From positions 1 to 44,926 of the forward strand of contig JAZRVT010000007.1 of assembly GCA_045599325.1 (NCBI GenBank): DNA of 44,926 nucleotides. The letters run 5' to 3'. Below the pieces are notes generated by a model, which saw only the letters and a program-made list of their open reading frames with translations, did no database searches and was not told the origin of the DNA. This document shows, in pieces, positions 1-7,326 of this stretch; positions within the stretch are counted from its first letter, which is position 1; every line of letters starts with the position of its first letter. The position numbers and the translations under genes were made by a program. This stretch comes from Cacconaster sp045599325 (GTDB taxonomy: Bacteria > Bacteroidota > Bacteroidia > Bacteroidales > UBA932).

Positions 1-143
1 AGGTGATTTCGGCCGAGAATCATTTGGGCAGGATATCATTACTTTTGTTATGAACTAATTCCACACGATATGGGGTTTTAAAGATATCGTCAACAATCAG
101 TATTCTTTATGCATCTAATTAATGTATTCAAAATAGCAACGTT

Positions 144-1046
144 ATGAAAACGAACAAATCTACATTTCTTTTGCCAATTTTGATGGCTTTTCTTTTGAGC
201 GGTTGTGCAGACCCCTTCAGTGGTGAATTGCCTTTAGTCTGGGAATATTGGGACAGACTTTGGACTCCAATGTCAGGCCTTGAATTGTCAGAGCATCACA
301 ATACTGATGACCCTGAGAAGGTCGGAGATATGCAAATTTTGTTTGGGGCTGCAGTTGGGGATGTACATTTTTATGACTCATTCATTTTTATGGATATGTC
401 ACCATATAGCACACCGCAGAATAAAGACTACATAAACAATGTTACCTTTATTGGTAAAAAGTCCGAAAGGTTCTGGGATTTGTGTAAAAAGCACAATGAT
501 TATCCAGAAAATAATCGTTTCAAACAGAGCTTTTTCAGTCTTCCGGGCGGCAGCTATGAGATGGGGATGTATCATTTTTATAAAGACTTCGAGAAATTGG
601 AAATATATTGCAACGAAGACTTTGATGAAAGACATCCGGCTGGTACATCATTGCTTGACATAGTCCATTATGCTACAAACAGTCCGTCACGTTTGCTGGA
701 CAGCGGCTATAAGACAAAATTTGATAAAGATGCTCTCAATGAGGAGAATTATCCGTTTGCAAAGGGAACATTTCACCTCTTCGACAGCAATTGGTCTTTC
801 ATAAATATCTGGAAAAAGGGTGACAATGTACAGAGCAGCGACTTGAAAATACTCAGTTCTTTTTATATCGCTTTTGACAAACTGCCGACAGTGTCTGGTC
901 CTAAAGATATAATAATCACTATGATAGCCGAAGACGGTGAGGCCTATAGGTTCGAGAAGAATCTTACTTTCGAGAGACTTCCTTACTATGACGAGTGGAA
1001 CAGAAGGTACATCTTGGAACCGTCTGAATCTGCACTCTGCCCGTAA
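144..1046 (+). CDS. Hypothetical lipoprotein, 300 aa
   Basis: The protein begins with a charged N-terminus, a hydrophobic stretch and a lipobox LLSGC with Cys21, so it should be a lipid-anchored exported lipoprotein. I do not recognise the mature domain. It is rich in aromatic residues and has no obvious catalytic motif. The C-terminal third (about residues 170-285) is clearly related to the translated remnant at 1180-1488, so this is a duplicated family. The last residues and the stop codon lie inside the left arm of the hairpin element at 1038-1169, so the natural C-terminus may have been altered. The gene is AT-richer than the DNA downstream, which suggests recent acquisition. Gene call firm, function unknown. 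Confidence 0.8.
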   Translation: MKTNKSTFLLPILMAFLLSGCADPFSGELPLVWEYWDRLWTPMSGLELSEHHNTDDPEKVGDMQILFGAAVGDVHFYDSFIFMDMSPYSTPQNKDYINNVTFIGKKSERFWDLCKKHNDYPENNRFKQSFFSLPGGSYEMGMYHFYKDFEKLEIYCNEDFDERHPAGTSLLDIVHYATNSPSRLLDSGYKTKFDKDALNEENYPFAKGTFHLFDSNWSFINIWKKGDNVQSSDLKILSSFYIAFDKLPTVSGPKDIIITMIAEDGEAYRFEKNLTFERLPYYDEWNRRYILEPSESALCP

Positions 1047-1169
1047 CTGGCAAATCTCTGACAAGTTACGGGCATTCCGAATGACAGAGACAGCCTTTCA
1101 GACACCTGAAAGGCTGCTTTCTTCCGAGCCACTGCCCGTACCTTGCGCCACTTTTGCCAGTTACGGGCA
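1038..1169. repeat. Compact three-hairpin element with 17-bp terminal inverted repeats
   Basis: The outer ends are a perfect 17-bp inverted repeat (TGCCCGTAACTGGCAAA at 1038-1054, reverse complement at 1153-1169). Each end is also its own 37-nt hairpin: 1038-1074 with an 11-bp stem, and 1133-1169 with an 8-bp stem. A third hairpin with an 11-bp stem and ACAC loop sits between them at 1091-1116. The element separates the intact lipoprotein gene from the remnant of its paralogue. No target-site duplication is visible. It could be a MITE-like or REP-like element; no transposase is nearby. Confidence 0.7.
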
Positions 1170-1179
1170 AAATCAAGCG

Positions 1180-1488
1180 GAGATTAGTTCATTGCTCGAT
1201 CTTCTTCATTTCGCCACCACAACCCCAAATCGAGTGCTGCGGAACGACTATAAGCTCCGCTTCGACAGCGATGTGCTGGTGGACACGAAGGGGACACAAC
1301 TTTTCAATACTTTTAAGTTGGGTACTGACGTCCGTGTCGAGGATATGTCAATCATCAACTTCTTTTTCCTGTCATTCGACAAACTTCCCGAGCCCCTTGG
1401 CCCAAGAAATATTGAGGTCAGATTGACATCAGATGAAGGAATAGTCCAAACTTTACATACACTACTGACATTCGCTGAGATCAATTAA
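1180..1488 (+). pseudogene. 3' remnant of a second copy of the upstream lipoprotein gene
   Basis: The reading frame entering at about 1180 encodes LLDLLHFATTTPNRVL and continues to a TAA at 1486-1488. This matches LLDIVHYATNSPSRLL and the following ~100 residues of the upstream lipoprotein, including the shared FDKLP motif. There is no signal peptide, lipobox or plausible start codon for this part. The 5' two-thirds of the copy is absent and is replaced by the hairpin element ending at 1169. I read it as a tandem paralogue truncated by deletion or by insertion of the element. Confidence 0.75.
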
Positions 1489-1552
1489 GTCCGCAGCGAA
1501 GCCAAAACAGCTCAAGCGCCGCTGCCATTCTAGCGGTGTAGCCGTGGATGAT

Positions 1553-2746
1553 TTATTTCTCCATCATGAAGAGTTCGCCTTTGAGGTAGTCGGACCTTTC
1601 ACGGGCGAAGCGGTAGCCTTTGGTGGTGGGATTGGCGACCTTGAGATACTTGTCGTACCATTCAAGGGCGGTCTTGAAGTCTTTCTTCTGCTCGTAGCAG
1701 TAGGCTATCGTGGAAAGGGCGGAGATGAATTTCGGGTTGTGGCGGTAAGCCTCCCTGTAGTGCAGGATTGCATCATCCCAGTGGTTCTGCCGCCCGTAGT
1801 AGCCCAGTCCGTACTGCTGGTGGACCTTGGACAAGGCGAGATGGTCGGGTTCGAGCATCTCCAGAGCCTTGTCCAGCCACGGAACCACCTCCTTGGTGAA
1901 AGGCTTGAAGGCGTCTGCCTTGACGGCAGCGATGGAGATTGCCAGATTTACGTCGCTCGAGTCAATCTGCCACGCCTTCAGCAGCTCTTCCTCAGCCCTG
2001 TAGAGAACCTTTGTCTGCCAGTAACTCTGGCCAAGGTAGAAATGGACACCGTAATTGTTGTTGCCCAGCCGGCTCTGCTTTTCCAGAACCTCGATGGCCG
2101 GCTCGTAATCGCCCTTGCAGTAAAGCGCGACCCCTTTGACAGGTGCGATGACCATATTGTCCGGATCCAGGGCAAGCAGTGAGTCCGTGACTGCGAGCGC
2201 CGAATCGTAATCTTTCCGGTCCAGGTAGATTCTTGCCATCTTGTTGACTACCGGTTCGTTCAGAGGCCTCTTCTTCAGAGCCAGACCATAATAGACGAGT
2301 GCTGAGTCGCGCTGCTCCATCTGGTTGAACGAGTCACCGACCAGAGAGGCGACTGCCGGGATGGTGTCGCGCAGCAGAATGCCCTTGCCGGCGGCCACTG
2401 CTGCCGGGAACTCCCTGAGCCTGTAGAAGCAGACTGCCTGCCTCACTTGATAGAGAAGCTTGTCCGGAAATCTCCGCGACAGCAGCAGATATGTTCCGGA
2501 GGCGGTTTCAAAATCACCGTTCTGGAAATGGCAGTCTGCAAGCTCGGCGAATATGTCCTCGTCCAGCGCCTCCGGCCTGACAAGCGAGGAGAGGAGGCTG
2601 ATGGCCTCGTCTGTCTTGTATATGCTTTTAAGCGCGCGGGCCTCGCTGATTTTCTCCTGCCTCCCCGCGAGGTTGTCAGGCGCCTGTGCCGCCGCCAGGG
2701 CAGGCAGCAGCACAAGGACCAGACACATTGCTCTTGACCGGATCAT
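1553..2746 (-). CDS. Exported TPR-repeat protein, 397 aa
   Basis: A signal peptide (hydrophobic core ending ALAAAQA) is followed by tandem tetratricopeptide repeats across nearly the whole protein. Recognisable TPR units include ADCHFQNGDFETA, ARIYLDRKDYDSA and IAYCYEQKKDFKTALEWYDK. Such proteins are usually periplasmic scaffolds. Its start abuts the stop of the M56/TonB gene, so it is the third gene of a blaI-blaR-like operon and may belong to the same envelope-stress response. The specific partner cannot be read from sequence. Confidence 0.85.
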   Translation of the reverse strand: MIRSRAMCLVLVLLPALAAAQAPDNLAGRQEKISEARALKSIYKTDEAISLLSSLVRPEALDEDIFAELADCHFQNGDFETASGTYLLLSRRFPDKLLYQVRQAVCFYRLREFPAAVAAGKGILLRDTIPAVASLVGDSFNQMEQRDSALVYYGLALKKRPLNEPVVNKMARIYLDRKDYDSALAVTDSLLALDPDNMVIAPVKGVALYCKGDYEPAIEVLEKQSRLGNNNYGVHFYLGQSYWQTKVLYRAEEELLKAWQIDSSDVNLAISIAAVKADAFKPFTKEVVPWLDKALEMLEPDHLALSKVHQQYGLGYYGRQNHWDDAILHYREAYRHNPKFISALSTIAYCYEQKKDFKTALEWYDKYLKVANPTTKGYRFARERSDYLKGELFMMEK

Positions 2747-3979
2747 TTACTTGATTGTGAATATGACAGGGAATGTGAATGTCACTGGCACTGGCCTGCC
2801 GTTCTTCTTGCCAGGAGTCCAGTCCGGGCTTTGGCTGATTACCCGGACGGCTTCTGCGTCCAATGATTCATCTATCCCTTTGAGGACTTTGACATCAGAG
2901 ACTTTGCCCTCGGCACCGATGGTGAAAGAGACGGCCACTCTTCCCTGGATGCCTGCCTTTATCGCACTTTCTGGATAATGCAGCCTTTCATCCACCCACC
3001 TGGAGAATTCAGATGCTCCCTTCCCTTCGAATTTCGGTTTTTCTTCCATCATATTGTATGATACTGATTGATTGTCAGCGGACTTGGTTGCTGCTGAGAC
3101 TTGTGTGCTGTTTTCCTTTGCAGGTGTCTCTTCAGTAAGGTTTGTGCAGAAACACAGTCCGGCCAAAAGCAGCGGGACACATAGCAGATACCCCAGTCTC
3201 GCCCATTTGTTTGTTTTCTTTGTTTGCATCATTGTGATTCTATTTTTAAGTTTTGCGTGATTGAAGCTGCTGGCCAGTTGGAAGCGTTGAGCCCCCACAG
3301 CTTTTTTCACTAGCAGAAGTTGATAATGTGTCGCATCGATGCCCTGGCTGATGACAGCTTCGTCGGCCTCGTATTCGTGGAGCGACTTGAGTTCAGTTCT
3401 GGCAATCCAGACAAGCGGATTGAACCAGTGCAGGACTGAGATGGCGGAGAAGAACAGCAGGTCTGCAGAATGACGGCATTTGACGTGAGCCGTTTCGTGC
3501 CGCAGAATCACAGGATTCTCCTCGTAATCCTCGCGGCTGATTACAATATGGCTGAGGAAACTGAATGAGTGGACGTCTCCGTCGATTATTGAAATTCTGA
3601 TGTCCGAAGTTCCGGCATACCTGCCTTTATGGATAATGGAGAGTGTCCGTCCAAGCGCCAGGACCGTTGCGGCGAAGACCGCCGATGCCCCTGCCAGATA
3701 GAGTGCTGCGAACAGGCGCATCCAGTTGGGGGAGTGTCCTGCTTCAGGGATTTCGCTGCCGTTGACTGTAATCTCTGATATTGACAGATGAGGCAGAGAC
3801 TCAGCTCCGGCAATTCCGGGCAGACTGAGTTTCACCAGCGGCAGAAGCAGGCAGGCGGCTGAACCCAGCATCAGAGCGGCCCTGTTGAACCGGAAGAATG
3901 TGGTCTTCCTCATAAACAGGATGAAGAAGGCATAGAATAGGGTAAGCAGCAGAGTGCTCTTGAGAATGTATGGTGCCAT
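2747..3979 (-). CDS. BlaR1-type M56 metallopeptidase with C-terminal TonB domain
   Basis: This is an inner-membrane sensor protease of the BlaR1/MecR1 family. N-terminal membrane helices (about 5-25, 35-55, 90-110) precede a zinc peptidase site HETAH at residues 161-165, with a likely third ligand in the HEYEADEA segment near 201-208. Another membrane helix lies at about 262-278. From about 315 to the end is a TonB C-terminal domain with the typical YPESAIKAGIQGRV segment. The penicillin-binding sensor domain of classical BlaR1 is missing; the TonB fusion is common in Bacteroidota. Its start overlaps the blaI stop by one base (TAATG). By family analogy the protease would inactivate the BlaI-type repressor when a signal is sensed; the signal is unknown. 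Confidence 0.9.
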   Translation of the reverse strand: MAPYILKSTLLLTLFYAFFILFMRKTTFFRFNRAALMLGSAACLLLPLVKLSLPGIAGAESLPHLSISEITVNGSEIPEAGHSPNWMRLFAALYLAGASAVFAATVLALGRTLSIIHKGRYAGTSDIRISIIDGDVHSFSFLSHIVISREDYEENPVILRHETAHVKCRHSADLLFFSAISVLHWFNPLVWIARTELKSLHEYEADEAVISQGIDATHYQLLLVKKAVGAQRFQLASSFNHAKLKNRITMMQTKKTNKWARLGYLLCVPLLLAGLCFCTNLTEETPAKENSTQVSAATKSADNQSVSYNMMEEKPKFEGKGASEFSRWVDERLHYPESAIKAGIQGRVAVSFTIGAEGKVSDVKVLKGIDESLDAEAVRVISQSPDWTPGKKNGRPVPVTFTFPVIFTIK

Positions 3980-4341
3980 TACTTTCCGTTTTCAATCTTT
4001 GCTATCAGAGACTTCAGTTCGTCGAGGTCCATTTTCTCCTCTTCCACGAACTGGGAGACCACGCTCGCGTAGGAATTGTTGTAATATCTGGAGACCATAT
4101 TCCCGATAGTCGTGCTCCTGTATTCTTTCTCGGACACTGCCGGATGGTACTGGAATGAGTTGGCCATCGGTTTGCGTGCTACAAAGCCCTTTTCCTCCAG
4201 GAACTTGACCTGAGTGGCAACTGTGTTGTAGTTCGGTTTCGGATCAGGCATTTCAGCTACGATGTCGCGGACGAATACATCACCTTTCTTCCAGATGATG
4301 TCCATCACTTCTTCTTCTTTCTGAGTAAGTATCTGCTTCAT
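3979..4341 (-). CDS. blaI: BlaI/MecI-family transcriptional repressor
   Basis: A 120-residue winged-helix repressor. The N-terminal half carries the family pattern (TQKEEEVMDIIWKKGDVFV, then NTVATQVKFLEEKGFV as the recognition region) and the C-terminal helices form the dimer and cleavage region. I start at MKQILTQK (4341) rather than the in-frame ATG 21 bases upstream, because homologues begin there. The downstream partner is the M56/TonB protease. A -7 box lies just upstream, with a 9-bp inverted repeat beyond it, as expected for autorepression. Whether beta-lactams are the inducer cannot be judged; no class A beta-lactamase gene is adjacent. Confidence 0.9.
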   Translation of the reverse strand: MKQILTQKEEEVMDIIWKKGDVFVRDIVAEMPDPKPNYNTVATQVKFLEEKGFVARKPMANSFQYHPAVSEKEYRSTTIGNMVSRYYNNSYASVVSQFVEEEKMDLDELKSLIAKIENGK

Positions 4342-4359
4342 AAATAATAGTTCCGGATG

Positions 4360-4367
4360 CAAATATA
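4360..4367 (-). promoter_or_regulatory. Predicted -7 box of the blaI operon
   Basis: The minus strand reads TATATTTG, an exact match to the Bacteroidota -7 consensus TAnnTTTG, about 18 bases upstream of the blaI start. The inverted repeat at 4382-4404 covers the upstream half of the promoter. Confidence 0.6.
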
Positions 4368-4381
4368 GACATTATTTCCAT

Positions 4382-4404
4382 AACTCCTAATAATTTTAGG
4401 AGTT
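4382..4404. promoter_or_regulatory. Predicted BlaI-type operator
   Basis: AACTCCTAA (4382-4390) and TTAGGAGTT (4396-4404) form a perfect 9-bp inverted repeat with a 5-bp spacer. It lies 14 bases upstream of the -7 box, where a dimeric repressor would block RNA polymerase. BlaI/MecI repressors bind such dyads; assignment to this BlaI is inference. Confidence 0.6.
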
Positions 4405-4469
4405 TAACTATAATATTTCGGAGAAATAAGTGAAAAACACTATAAGGTTCCCGCTGCCGTGTTTTGTAA

Positions 4470-4550
4470 GGGTTTGATTATCAGCTGATAGTGCAATCCG
4501 GCTTCCCGAAATTAGGGAAGCCGGATTAGTTAATGCGCTGATAATAACCC
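4470..4550. repeat. Large two-tier hairpin in intergenic spacer
   Basis: The inner stem is a perfect 13-bp inverted repeat (4495-4507 with 4515-4527) closed by a 7-base loop. The outer stem (4470-4485 with 4537-4550) pairs over 14 positions apart from a 2-base bulge. It lies between the symporter stop and the blaI promoter, both read leftward. It may end symporter transcripts, although no T-tract follows on the minus strand, or it may be an extragenic palindromic element. Confidence 0.6.
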
Positions 4551-4568
4551 GTTTGTGAATCACGCCAC

Positions 4569-4648
4569 GGGCAGTGGCCCGATCGACCTTGTCTGATCCC
4601 CGTCCCGGGCGGTGGCCCGATCGACCTTGTCTGATCCCCGTCCCGGGC
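4569..4648. repeat. Tandem repeat, two 38-bp units
   Basis: Unit 1 is 4569-4606 and unit 2 is 4607-4644. They differ at one base (A/G at the fifth position), and four bases of a third unit follow. The unit contains GGTGGCCCGATCGACC. With the hairpin at 4470-4550 it fills the 325-base spacer 4342-4666; I see no gene there. The copies are contiguous with no spacers, so this is not a CRISPR array. Confidence 0.85.
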
Positions 4649-4666
4649 AGCAAAGCGGGTGCGGTA

Positions 4667-6241
4667 TCAGTCTTCCTCTTCGAGAGCTGTGGCGGCGCGG
4701 ACTGTTACCGTATGCTCATAGCAGTTGAACATACTGTCAATCTTCTTCTGGTCGCTGTTCCTGGTGATGAGGCTGATGACAGGCACAATCACAAGGCCTG
4801 CGAGCATCGCCAGCACACCGGCGTTGATCGGCGAGGTGAAGTAAGGGCTGATGAAGGTGCGCCCGGTGAAGGTGCAGAACATACAGCCGCACATAATCAG
4901 CACACCGGCAATGAAGCTGGCCCAGACTGCCGCCGGGGTGGTCTTCTTCCAGTAGAGTCCGTAGAGGAACGGAGCGAGGAAGGCACCTGCGAGTGCACCC
5001 CAGGAAATACCCATCAGCTGTGCGATGAAGGTCACGGAACTGCGGGCCTGGACTATTGCTATTATTGATGAGATTGCGATGAAGAAGAGGACGAGGATCC
5101 TGATGCAGGTCAGCTGGCCCTTTTCGTTCAGCCTCTTCGATTTGCCGGCAGTGGCAGGTACTATGATGTCGAGTGTCAGTGTAGAGCCGGAAGTGAGCAC
5201 GAGCGACGAGAGGGTGGACATCGACGCGGAGAGCACAAGGATGATGACGATTCCTATCATCAGGTCAGGGAGGTTGGAGACCATCGCCGGGATGATGCTG
5301 TCATAGACAGGAGTTCCGGCTGCGGTGTATTCCACGACATCTCCGTAGAGTCTGCCGAATCCGCCGAGGAAGTAGCATCCGCCGGCCACGACAAGTGCAA
5401 ACACCGTGGAGATGAGGGTCCCCTTGCGGATTGCCGCCTCATCGCGGATTGCGTAGAACTTGCCCACCATCTGCGGCAGTCCCCAGGTGCCGAGTGAGGT
5501 GAGGAGGATGACTCCCAGCAGCTGAAGAGGCTGTGGACCGAAGAACGACACGAATGCGCCGTGAAGGTCAGGGGCGTTCTCGGAAGGTATCAGCGAAAGC
5601 CTGTTGATGGCCTCGGTGAAGCCTCCGTTGCCGTTGAGGATGCAGACCACGACCGCAGCTATGCCGGCCAGCATTATAATCCCCTGTATGAAGTCATTGA
5701 CCGCGGTAGCCATATAGCCGCCGACGAGCACGTAGATTCCGGTCAGCAGCGCCATCACGAGCACGCACCACACATAGTCGATGCCGAATGCGGTCTCGAA
5801 GAGACGGGAGAGGCCGTTGTAGAGTGATGCGGTGTAAGGAATCAGGAATATGAAGACAATGATTGACGCCACGACCTTCAGAGGGACTGACATGAACCTC
5901 TTGCCGAAGAAGTCAGGCATCGTGGCGCTGCCAAGATGCTGCGTCATCAGGCGCGTGCGGCGTCCGAGCAGCCTCCAGGCCATCAGAGAGCCTATGAGGG
6001 CGTTGCCCAGTCCGATCCAGGTGGATGCCAGTCCGAATCTCCATCCGAACTGTCCTGAATAGCCTACGAAGATGACTGCTGAGAAATAGGATGTTCCGAA
6101 TGCGAAAGCTGTGAGCCAGGAGCCGACGTTGCGGCCTCCGAGCACGAATCCCTGGACATTTGTCGCACTCTTGCGGCAGTAAACACCCACGCCAATCATG
6201 ACGGCGAAGAACAGGATGAGAAGGATGATTTTGACGAGCAT
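4667..6241 (-). CDS. Sodium:solute symporter (SSS family), 524 aa
   Basis: A polytopic membrane protein with about 13 hydrophobic segments. The N-terminal GGRNVGSWLTAFAFGTSYFS motif and central SASMSTLSSLVLTSGSTLT segment are typical of the solute:sodium symporter family (PutP/SGLT fold). The substrate cannot be inferred. I start at MLVKIILL (6241), so that translation begins directly at the first membrane helix. The in-frame extension to 6304 would run through the palindrome at 6263-6284 and is unlikely to be coding. The gene has its own leftward promoter (-7 box near 6388-6395) and a leader of about 140 bases. Confidence 0.9.
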   Translation of the reverse strand: MLVKIILLILFFAVMIGVGVYCRKSATNVQGFVLGGRNVGSWLTAFAFGTSYFSAVIFVGYSGQFGWRFGLASTWIGLGNALIGSLMAWRLLGRRTRLMTQHLGSATMPDFFGKRFMSVPLKVVASIIVFIFLIPYTASLYNGLSRLFETAFGIDYVWCVLVMALLTGIYVLVGGYMATAVNDFIQGIIMLAGIAAVVVCILNGNGGFTEAINRLSLIPSENAPDLHGAFVSFFGPQPLQLLGVILLTSLGTWGLPQMVGKFYAIRDEAAIRKGTLISTVFALVVAGGCYFLGGFGRLYGDVVEYTAAGTPVYDSIIPAMVSNLPDLMIGIVIILVLSASMSTLSSLVLTSGSTLTLDIIVPATAGKSKRLNEKGQLTCIRILVLFFIAISSIIAIVQARSSVTFIAQLMGISWGALAGAFLAPFLYGLYWKKTTPAAVWASFIAGVLIMCGCMFCTFTGRTFISPYFTSPINAGVLAMLAGLVIVPVISLITRNSDQKKIDSMFNCYEHTVTVRAATALEEED

Positions 6242-6262
6242 AGCTGTAAATATTAATAAAAT

Positions 6263-6284
6263 GGCCTGCCCCATGGGGCAGGCC
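6263..6284 (-). promoter_or_regulatory. Perfect 22-bp palindrome in symporter leader, possible attenuator
   Basis: GGCCTGCCCC and its reverse complement are separated only by AT, giving a very GC-rich stem. On the transcribed minus strand it is followed by ATTTTATTAATATTT and, after 22 bases, by the symporter start codon. An intrinsic terminator placed there would act as an attenuator. The missing loop means the real RNA hairpin would open a few central bases. Confidence 0.5.
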
Positions 6285-6311
6285 GTATGGTTACAATCGA
6301 ACACACACCAC

Positions 6312-6336
6312 TTACCCCACTTGCGAAGTGCGGTAA
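6312..6336 (-). promoter_or_regulatory. Upstream hairpin of the symporter leader
   Basis: TTACC-C-CACTT, a GCG loop, then AAGTG-C-GGTAA gives two 5-bp stems separated by one mismatch. It lies in the same predicted leader as the 6263-6284 palindrome. Together they suggest a structured regulatory leader. I do not recognise a known riboswitch class. Confidence 0.35.
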
Positions 6337-6387
6337 TAATAGTAATAAGTGTGGATATTGAATGTCATAGCTTGGTTCAACCAGTTA

Positions 6388-6395
6388 CAAAGGTA
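6388..6395 (-). promoter_or_regulatory. Predicted -7 box of the symporter gene
   Basis: The minus strand reads TACCTTTG, matching TAnnTTTG. It would start a transcript near 6381, about 140 bases before the start codon. No good -33 box is seen at the usual distance. Confidence 0.4.
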
Positions 6396-6436
6396 GGAAA
6401 AAATGTCTGTGGTTGTACCACGCTGCGCAAAACATT

Positions 6437-6470
6437 TTTGCCCTAATGTGGGCACTTTTTATTACTTTTG
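6437..6470 (+). promoter_or_regulatory. Predicted promoter of the amylase-like lipoprotein operon
   Basis: TTTG (6437-6440) is followed after 22 bases by TACTTTTG (6463-6470), a good Bacteroidota-type -33/-7 pair. The start codon follows 25 bases after the -7 box. Confidence 0.6.
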
Positions 6471-6495
6471 CGCGTTAACTGAAAACTGCGTCAAA

Positions 6496-7314
6496 ATGAA
6501 AGAAATCTTCCGCTCCGCCCTTGCTGCGGCCCTTTTTTCAATGATACTCGCAGGCTGCCACCGGTCTGCTTCTTCAGAACCGGCTGTCACTCATCCGGAG
6601 TGGATGAAGACCGCTGTGATATGCGTGTTCAACCCCGAGACCGATGACCCTGAGATTCTCAGAGGCACCGGGGCAGACGTGTTCGTGGACAATGAGACCT
6701 GGATGATACCTGAGGAGTGTGAGATGGAGGAGAATCCTTTCGATGCAGACTGTATGGCCGGTCAGGCCGGGGCCTGGGCGAAGGTTGCCGCCGGAGAGCT
6801 CAATGCAAAGGATCTCGGTGACTTTTATGTCGATTTCGGTCTCAATGCAGATATTCCTGCTGAGACAATACCTGTGAACTTCCTTCCTGCCTCTGTTCAG
6901 GATAGCGCAGACAGCAGGGTGCTCAGGCAGTTTGCTGCGCTTTCGTTCACAGTGCCCGGCGCTCCGATGGCCAGCATCAACACCGCAGATGAGGATATGG
7001 TGGATTTCTACCGTGAGCTCATTGAGATGCGTGATTCCCACTCCTGCCTCTGGGCACAGCCTTGGGGCGGTCTGATGGCCATCCTGCCGACAAGTGAACC
7101 TGAGAAGGTCTTTGCATTCGAGCGAGAGGCTCAGGGTGACCTCTGCCTTGCGATGTTCAACTTCTCCGCAGAGGAGGTGACCTACAAGGTCGAGAATCAT
7201 CTCGTCACTACTGACAGCGAGTTCACCCTCCCTGCTCACGGATGCCACATCATCTTCAGCGTGGGTGACTGCTTCGGGGACTGTGACGAGGCAGAGACAG
7301 AAGACTTGCAATAA
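6496..7314 (+). CDS. Lipoprotein with degenerate GH13 (alpha-amylase-like) C-terminus
   Basis: A 272-residue lipoprotein (lipobox MILAGC, Cys21). From about residue 140 it follows the pattern of the end of a GH13 amylase: the barrel helix/strand LRQFAALSFTVPGAPM, the helix FYRELIEMRD, then a beta-sandwich domain C with EPEKVFAFER and LAMFNFS. The usual NHD motif with the transition-state-stabilising Asp is replaced by NFLPASVQD, and the half of the barrel with the nucleophile and acid/base is absent. I infer that it does not hydrolyse starch and may bind glucan or be a domain remnant. The start at 6496 gives a proper signal peptide; an upstream in-frame ATG at 6403 precedes the promoter. The nucleotidyltransferase gene follows after 12 bases, probably in one transcript. 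Confidence 0.75.
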   Translation: MKEIFRSALAAALFSMILAGCHRSASSEPAVTHPEWMKTAVICVFNPETDDPEILRGTGADVFVDNETWMIPEECEMEENPFDADCMAGQAGAWAKVAAGELNAKDLGDFYVDFGLNADIPAETIPVNFLPASVQDSADSRVLRQFAALSFTVPGAPMASINTADEDMVDFYRELIEMRDSHSCLWAQPWGGLMAILPTSEPEKVFAFEREAQGDLCLAMFNFSAEEVTYKVENHLVTTDSEFTLPAHGCHIIFSVGDCFGDCDEAETEDLQ

Positions 7315-7326
7315 TAATAACCATAA

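Noticed and set aside
1544..2182. Long open frame (212 codons) on the plus strand opposite the TPR gene
   Set aside because: It is an antisense shadow of a clear TPR coding region in GC-rich DNA; the translation has no recognisable features.
4569..4648. Possible CRISPR array
   Set aside because: The two 38-bp units are contiguous without spacers, and no cas genes are present.
6286..6299. tRNA-like T-loop (GTTCGATT on the minus strand) in the symporter leader
   Set aside because: No matching acceptor, D or anticodon arms can be folded around it.
6242..6304. N-terminal extension of the symporter
   Set aside because: It would translate the 22-bp palindrome and adds no family-conserved residues; the ATG at 6241 starts directly at the first membrane helix.
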